Assembly: GCA_004194705.1 (NCBI GenBank) | Contig: SADC01001368.1 | Span: 372,001 to 436,000, forward strand | DNA from: Ditylenchus dipsaci | Taxonomy: Eukaryota > Nematoda > Chromadorea > Rhabditida > Anguinidae | Direction: 5' to 3' | Length of the DNA: 64,000 nt | Shown here: positions 59,066-64,000 of the stretch, in pieces | Layout: each line of letters opens with the position of its first letter | How positions within the stretch are numbered: position 1 is the stretch's first letter | The notes under the pieces: generated by a model | Database searches by the model: none | Told to the model about the DNA's origin: nothing | The model's input: only the letters and a program-made list of their open reading frames with translations | Program-made: the position numbers and the translations under genes

Positions 59066-62000
59066 CTATTTATAGTTTTCGGAAATAAAGCAGATTACTT
59101 CAACATTTATAGTTCCCCCTGTCTTTCGTCTTCCCTCTAGCAATTCCACCGTCCTCACTATACTTGCACCATTCTCTAAATCTGCCAACGATATTTCAGC
59201 GTGAGCCCACAGCTTGTCGCTTCTCAGAAAACCACCTTTTTGAAAAACCTTAATTTATTTAGGATTAATTATTCAGGGTTGGCTAATAGAAAATTCCAGA
59301 AAATACAGCCCATTCTTGATATAGCGAAACACCATAAAGTTGAGGGTTTTTTCACCTCCACCTCCAAAGTCTCTTGCTCGTCATTTTTGGCTGGTCTAAT
59401 TAAAAAAATCGCGGGGGGCTATAATTTTACCGGTCGGTTTTGCAATAGTTCCGCCTCAAAGATCTGCTGGTCTCGATATAACGACGCCATTTTTGAAAAT
59501 AGGGTGTTGTTACGAAGAGTGTTGCTATTCGCAAAACGACCGCAAACGACCGGGGAAGTCGGAACCCTTGCGTTTTTTTCGAACTGGTAGAAAATTCAAA
59601 CATGGAGGTAAAAATAGTGTCTGATTCTAGACAGGAAAGAACTTGAGAGGTACCGTATTTTCTCTATTAACTCCCCGTGAGGAGTTGTTTTTCAACCCTT
59701 GAAAATAGAAAAAATTTGAGATCGATTTTGAGATTCTCGGGTGCTCAGCCAAAATCTGAATAGTGTGATCAGGGGAACTCGTGGTAACTAAGAAAACGCA
59801 AAAAACAGATTTACAAAATGTTTGCTCTAGGCTGAGATATAAGGGTCCGTAGGGTGCGGACTTATTAGATGGTGGGGAGTTAATTAATCGATCGCCCAAT
59901 TCCAATCACTTGGAGATGCCAAAACTACTTTGATCTATGAAGCATTGCTGACCAGCACGCAATCTGACCTTCACACACTTCAGACATCAATTATGGGCGC
60001 TACTTCCACTCCTAAGTAAATACACACTCGAATTTAAATTGTAAGTATACCCTCAAATGAAGGCTAAAATATACCTTCAAATTTTAAATTCAAATATTTT
60101 TTGTTTTGAGCGGAATTCGAAATTCGACAGTGACTTTTTAACTTCAAGAGCAGTTTTACACGCAAATCGACTACGCTGAACACGAATTCGGTGTCAGAAT
60201 TGATGTTTTTCAAGCGGGAATAAGGTTATAGAAAAGTTGCGCTACAACTTATATATTGATTTTGCATAATTTGTCTCAATTTTATAATAAACTATTGCTG
60301 TATTTAGTGCCGAAAGAACCGCAAGATTTTGTTCTTTCATGTTCTATTGATCATTCAGCCAGAAATGATTTTTAGGCAGAGTTTTGGCTTTTTTAATGTC
60401 GCAAAAAAGGATATCCAGAAACTGGATCTTTGAGGGAAAATCGTAAATTCTCTGTGAAAAAATGATCACTCTGATGCAAGTTTGGGCTCAACAGATAGCT
60501 CTGATCCAGGTTAAAATTTTGGGTGGTTTTGCGCCTAGGTGAAATAGAAATTTCGGTGACTACCATCTAAATTTCTCAAAATTTTAGGTGGTTGAGGGTG
60601 ACCAAAAACAGCCTACTTTCAGGAGGGGTTTTCACCATCTCATACCAATTTTTTTTCAAAATTTTTTGCATTATCGTGTTCAGCAAGAAATTCTGAGTCG
60701 ATTCGAGGCAATTACTACGCTTGGGAGGCGGAGTGTTAATAGTGGAATCACGGTATACCGTATCTTCTCTATTACACTCCCGTGGGATATTATTATTTAG
60801 CCCTCGAAAAACCCGGAAATTGTCAATCGAAAATGGCCTTAACTCTGAAATCCTAGTCGAAAAATAGGGGGTGGGGGGTTTATTAGAGAGTGCGGGATTA
60901 ATAGAGAAAACACGGTATGTTATATGAGGAGACTGGACTGTATATACATACTTTACGATTCGCAACAAATTTAAATGGACTGTATTTTCTAAATTTTTTG
61001 AAAAAGTACCTCTAGTTTCAAAGGAGTTCTTTTCAAGACACGCAACAACTGACGAGACTTCCTGTTGATGTTCAATCGAAAAATGTCAGTAAATTCTGCA
61101 ATCGAATTTTAATTTTTTGTGTCTACTATTCAAGCCTTTTTTAAAAAATGCAGAAAAGCTGGCTTACCAGGACAATCCGTGCCTTTGACAATAGCTGTCC
61201 GACCTAGTTGGTGATTTTCATGCGGAATGGGAAGTTGTAGCAGACAAAGAGGGCACAATCAGGAGGTGTCCATCCATCTGGCAATTTCATCTTTTCAATC
61301 TTGGTGATTTTAAGATCCAGATTGGCGTCTGGGATATCAGGGTTCAGCTCGAGTACAGGCAGCGTCACCTCGACCAGTTTGAATCTAAATTTCATTTGAG
61401 GGTATTCTTACAATTTAAATTCGAGTGTGTATTTACTTAGGAGTGGAAGTAGCGCCCATAATTGATGTCTGAAGTGTGTGAAGGTCAGATTGCGTGCTGG
61501 TCAGCAATGCTTCATAGATCAAAGTAGTTTTGGCATCTCCAAGTGATTGGAATTGGGCGATTGATTGCTGACAGATCTGCACTTGTTTCAAAAGCTCTTT
61601 TTCCAGAGTAGCTGATCTGCCCGTTTCTATAATAGATTATATTAATAATAACTAAGAACGGGTTTTTGTTTTTCTCAATAAGCTGCGGATAAAAAAGTTC
61701 ATACAGGTCGGCTCAGAAAAAATGGCCTATAGAAAATATTTTCTACTAGAGAATACACTTTTCTTCAGAACCTTGAGATTAGCCCCGGCTCAAAAGATTA
61801 ACTTGAAACTAAACAAAAGGAACCCTGAGGACTAGGTCAATCACATTAAACGTTTTTGAGGTGGTGGACATTAATTCTGACCAAAACGAAATGCTTTCTA
61901 CTAAAGTCCCGTAGTGCAGGGTGGCTCGACTTTCAATGCTTGGTTTTGGCTGTAACTATTCTTCTTTGATTTCCGATTTTTAGTTTCCGGTTCAAAATTT

Positions 62001-63025
62001 TCAAACTTTTACTGTGCTAAAGTTGTTGAAATTTCCAAAAAAAAAATGTCCGCAGTCACTCTTCTAAGAATGTTGTCAGTAGCAAGTTTGGTGTCTTTTT
62101 GTTGGTCGACACGTCTCGAGTAAAAAAAACAAAGATTTACAACAAAAGAAACCAAAAAAGAAGAATTTCGTCAAAACTAAATGTGTGACGAATTTAGGCC
62201 ATTCTGTATACTGCCTATGGTTGATTTGAATTGAACCCTTCTTTTATTGGACATATCCTACCTCCAACCTTCTGAGAAACTGAGCCAACACGCTGTTTGT
62301 CAGCTGGAGCTTGGGGTATATCTTGAAGTTTGACTGGCAGACCAGATTTAGCAGCCTCCACCATCTGATCCAAAGATTTCGCCTGTCTCAAGTAGTCTTT
62401 AGCCGAAGGTATGTCTCCTTTCTTGTTGGCTTCCATGGCTGCTTTCTTGAGCTGTAGCTGACGACTCAAGATTAACTTAAGTTGATCTTGTTGTTCAGTT
62501 TTGAGCACAAGTTTATCTTTGGCTGCAGTAGGGTCTGTGGGAATACTGTTGATTACGTCCAGAGATTCTTGGGAAATCAAAGGAGCTCCTGAAATTTGGG
62601 TCAAACAAATTTTTTGGACTTTTTTGATAGGGTTAAAAAACTTCGCGTTAAAACTTATGCTTTTCCGAAAAAGTGATTTCTGGATTGCGAGATTTAGACT
62701 GTGAACATCCAAAAATTTAGTTTTTCCTTTTTTCAAATTGTGAGGCTTCGAAAAAGGTAAAAATATAGGTACTCAGCTTTTTTTGCCGCATAATTAATTT
62801 TTATGCTTCTATTGATTTACTTCTTGGTTTGGGTTTCACCCCTTCTTCTTCATTTGTATCGTTGGCGGGCTCAGCTGGCTGCGGAGTTGTAACTGCTTGG
62901 CCATAAGCCCAGGCTCCAGCTTAGCTATACCAATAGGAGTAGGCAGAGCCGCTAGGTCTAACAACACCCCTTTTTTATGATCCTTGATGGCTTCTTTGAT
63001 TTTGGTCATCATTCTGGTGTTCATT
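59066..63025 (-). CDS. CC2D1: CC2D1 (Lgd/Freud-1) family protein, C-terminal part, 5' end off window
   Basis: Endosomal/ESCRT-III-binding regulator of receptor trafficking. Exons from 5' to 3' (+ coordinates): 62821-63025, 62262-62588, 61437-61626, 61168-61384, 61010-61095, 59066-59248. They encode a DM14-type end (KIKEAIKDHKKGVLLDLAALP), a full DM14 helix pair (KKGDIPSAKDYLRQAKSLD, AAKSGLP), a linker helix, and the C2 domain (TPPDCALFVCYNFPF, LGRTAIVKGTDCP, FRLNINRKSRQLLR, KGGFLRSDKL, VELLEGRRKTGGTINVEV), ending at TAG 59068-59066. Order and motifs match animal CC2D1A/B. Almost all splice joints are in phase. One-base deletions break the frame in 62821-63025 (LEPG to AYGQAVTTP) and 61168-61384 (NFPF to HENHQLG). 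No further exon is seen from 63026 to 64000, so the N-terminal half lies beyond the window. Confidence 0.9.
59651..59885. mobile_element. TACCGTATTTTCTCT-family MITE, CC2D1 intron
   Basis: It starts TACCGTATTTTCTCTATTAA and ends with TATTAGATGGTGGGGAGTTAA; no ORF. It abuts the inverted exon duplicate. Confidence 0.55.
59889..60063 (+). repeat. Inverted duplicate of a CC2D1 exon inside the next CC2D1 intron
   Basis: About 175 bp here is a nearly identical inverted copy of 61388-61562: most of exon 61437-61626 plus its splice donor (CCTAAGTAAATACACACTCG) and intron start. It reads SLGDAKTTLIYEALLTSTQS on the + strand, i.e. antisense to the gene. I noticed only one difference, near the 3' end. 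It lies in the intron 59249-61009, immediately beside a TACCGTATTTTCTCT MITE (59651-59885). Confidence 0.85.
60757..60917. mobile_element. TACCGTATCTTCTCT-family MITE, CC2D1 intron
   Basis: TACCGTATCTTCTCTATTAC on the left and GGATTAATAGAGAAAACACGGTA on the right bound a 160-bp element with an AGGGGGTGGGG run and no ORF. Confidence 0.6.
61918..62212. repeat. GTGCAGGGTGG-type foldback, CC2D1 intron
   Basis: The left half has GCAGGGTGGCTCGACTTTC and TTTGGTGTC-like blocks; the right half has CTAAATGTGTGACGAATTTAGG and CCATTCTGTA. It resembles a diverged copy of the 56727-57212 element. Confidence 0.4.
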
Positions 63026-63234
63026 CTGCAATTTAACATTAGTTTCGGATAGGCTGTTGATATGAAATATCAACCTTATACGGATAAAAAGCTGCAAATA
63101 CAGTTTAGTTTATTTTTTCTCGTAACTATTTGTTTGAAAGACATCGGAAAGACGAAAAGTATTTTGAAAATTGAAAACTATGGTTCATTCCTGTTTTTGT
63201 GCAAAAATCTTAAGTCTAGGCTGATTTTGGCTAA

Positions 63235-63708
63235 AGTACAGTATATGTAGTCCTCGAAAAAAAGGGCTTTCGACCACCTTTTCGAGTGATTTAACACCTG
63301 AAACGTGTAGAAAAAATGTTTTTAGGTGGCGGACGATGACTTTCGAGAAAAAAATTGCGACCAAAATTCGTAAGTATACATTTTTATGCATCCAGAGTCC
63401 CTTTCGAGTTATTTGTGTCTAAGGTATGTGGGTGTGCGCATCTCAACCCAAGCAACCAAGCCCCTGCGCCCCCTTCGAGGGCGCAGGGGGCTTGGTAGGT
63501 TAGAGATGCGCGCACTCACTCACCTTAGACATGATTCTGCGCATGACTCTTGATCAAAAATGCAAGGCAAAAGTCAAATTTTAGTCAAAATTTGACTTCG
63601 AAAGTCATCTTGCGCCACCTAAAACATGTTTTTACACGTTTAAGGTGCTAAAACACTCGAAAAAGTAGTCAAACGCCCTTTTTTCGAGGACTACATATGC
63701 TGTACTCC
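63235..63708. repeat. Foldback with the embedded GC-stepped palindrome
   Basis: The outer arms are GTACAGTATATGTAGTCCTC and its inverse GAGGACTACATATGCTGTAC. Inside, 63380-63570 is the dispersed palindrome (ATCCAGAGTCCCTTTCGAG, CCTGCGCCCCCTTCGAGGGCGCAGG). Confidence 0.7.
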
Positions 63709-64000
63709 TGCCCTGATTTTAAACCCCCTCCTTTAGACTCCATAAATGTTAGCAGGTGTGCCATTTGGAAAATTTAGTGGTCCGCACCAGGCATGTGAAC
63801 GGACCGGCCCAGGTCGGCCCGTTTCAAAACCCCCACGGGTCGGCCCGAAAAAGTCCGTGATAAATGATTATTCCAATTCATGCTTTCTTTAAGAGCGATT
63901 TTTTCTAATTTTTTTAACTTTTCTCATATTACGAGTTTGATAGCAATTTTGGGCATGCCAAACTTTTTGCATAGCCTATCTACAATACCCTGAACACAAT
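63709..64000. other. Repeat-like edge of the window
   Basis: 63800-63860 contains a GGACCGGCCCAGGTCGGCCC block with inner repeats of CGGCCCG; the remainder is AT-rich. No gene feature is supported. Confidence 0.35.

Overview
The window is a fragment of a repeat-choked animal nuclear genome, most likely a nematode. The strongest lineage evidence is a transthyretin-like (TTL) secreted protein at 38.2-39.9 kb and an SRT-family serpentine chemoreceptor at 46.3-55.5 kb; both families are characteristic of nematodes. Genes are split into many short exons (often 20-120 nt) with GT..AG introns and TTTTCAG/TTTTTAG-like acceptors. I cannot name the species.

Layout: (1) 6-10108, + strand, the Mediator subunit MED1, 5' end off the window. 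(2) 11386-31726, - strand, convergent with MED1, a PNPLA6/neuropathy-target-esterase gene in about 45 exons over 20 kb. It has an N-terminal membrane anchor, cyclic-nucleotide-binding domains and a patatin lipase domain with the GGGGARG, GTSIG and DGG motifs. (3) 31727-38176, a gene desert made of foldback elements. (4) 38177-39875, +, the TTL gene. (5) 42007-45020, a Merlin/IS1595-type DNA transposon with a DDE transposase and a second, Tudor-like ORF, itself broken by a foldback element. (6) 46269-55489, +, the srt chemoreceptor. (7) 57374-58640, +, an unrecognised intronless decayed ORF interrupted by a 154-bp near-perfect hairpin. (8) 59066-63025, -, the C-terminal half of CC2D1 (Lgd; DM14 and C2 domains), 5' end off the window.

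Most of the remaining DNA is inverted-repeat (foldback/MITE) material, often nested two or three deep. The families include pogo-like CAGT...CGATTTAACG elements, TACCGTATTTYCTCT elements, GGCGCTA..GAATACCCC elements, tRNA-like-armed hairpins, GC-rich GGCGCCGGCGC-ended elements, and a Mutator-like element with a 10-bp target-site duplication inside a PNPLA6 intron.

A recurring oddity is that nearly every real gene contains single-base frame breaks in otherwise conserved exons, many of them at short homopolymers. Since this affects housekeeping genes, transposases and receptors alike, base-level assembly error is the simplest explanation; wholesale pseudogenisation is less likely. The genes do not form a functional cluster; they are independent loci embedded in mobile DNA.
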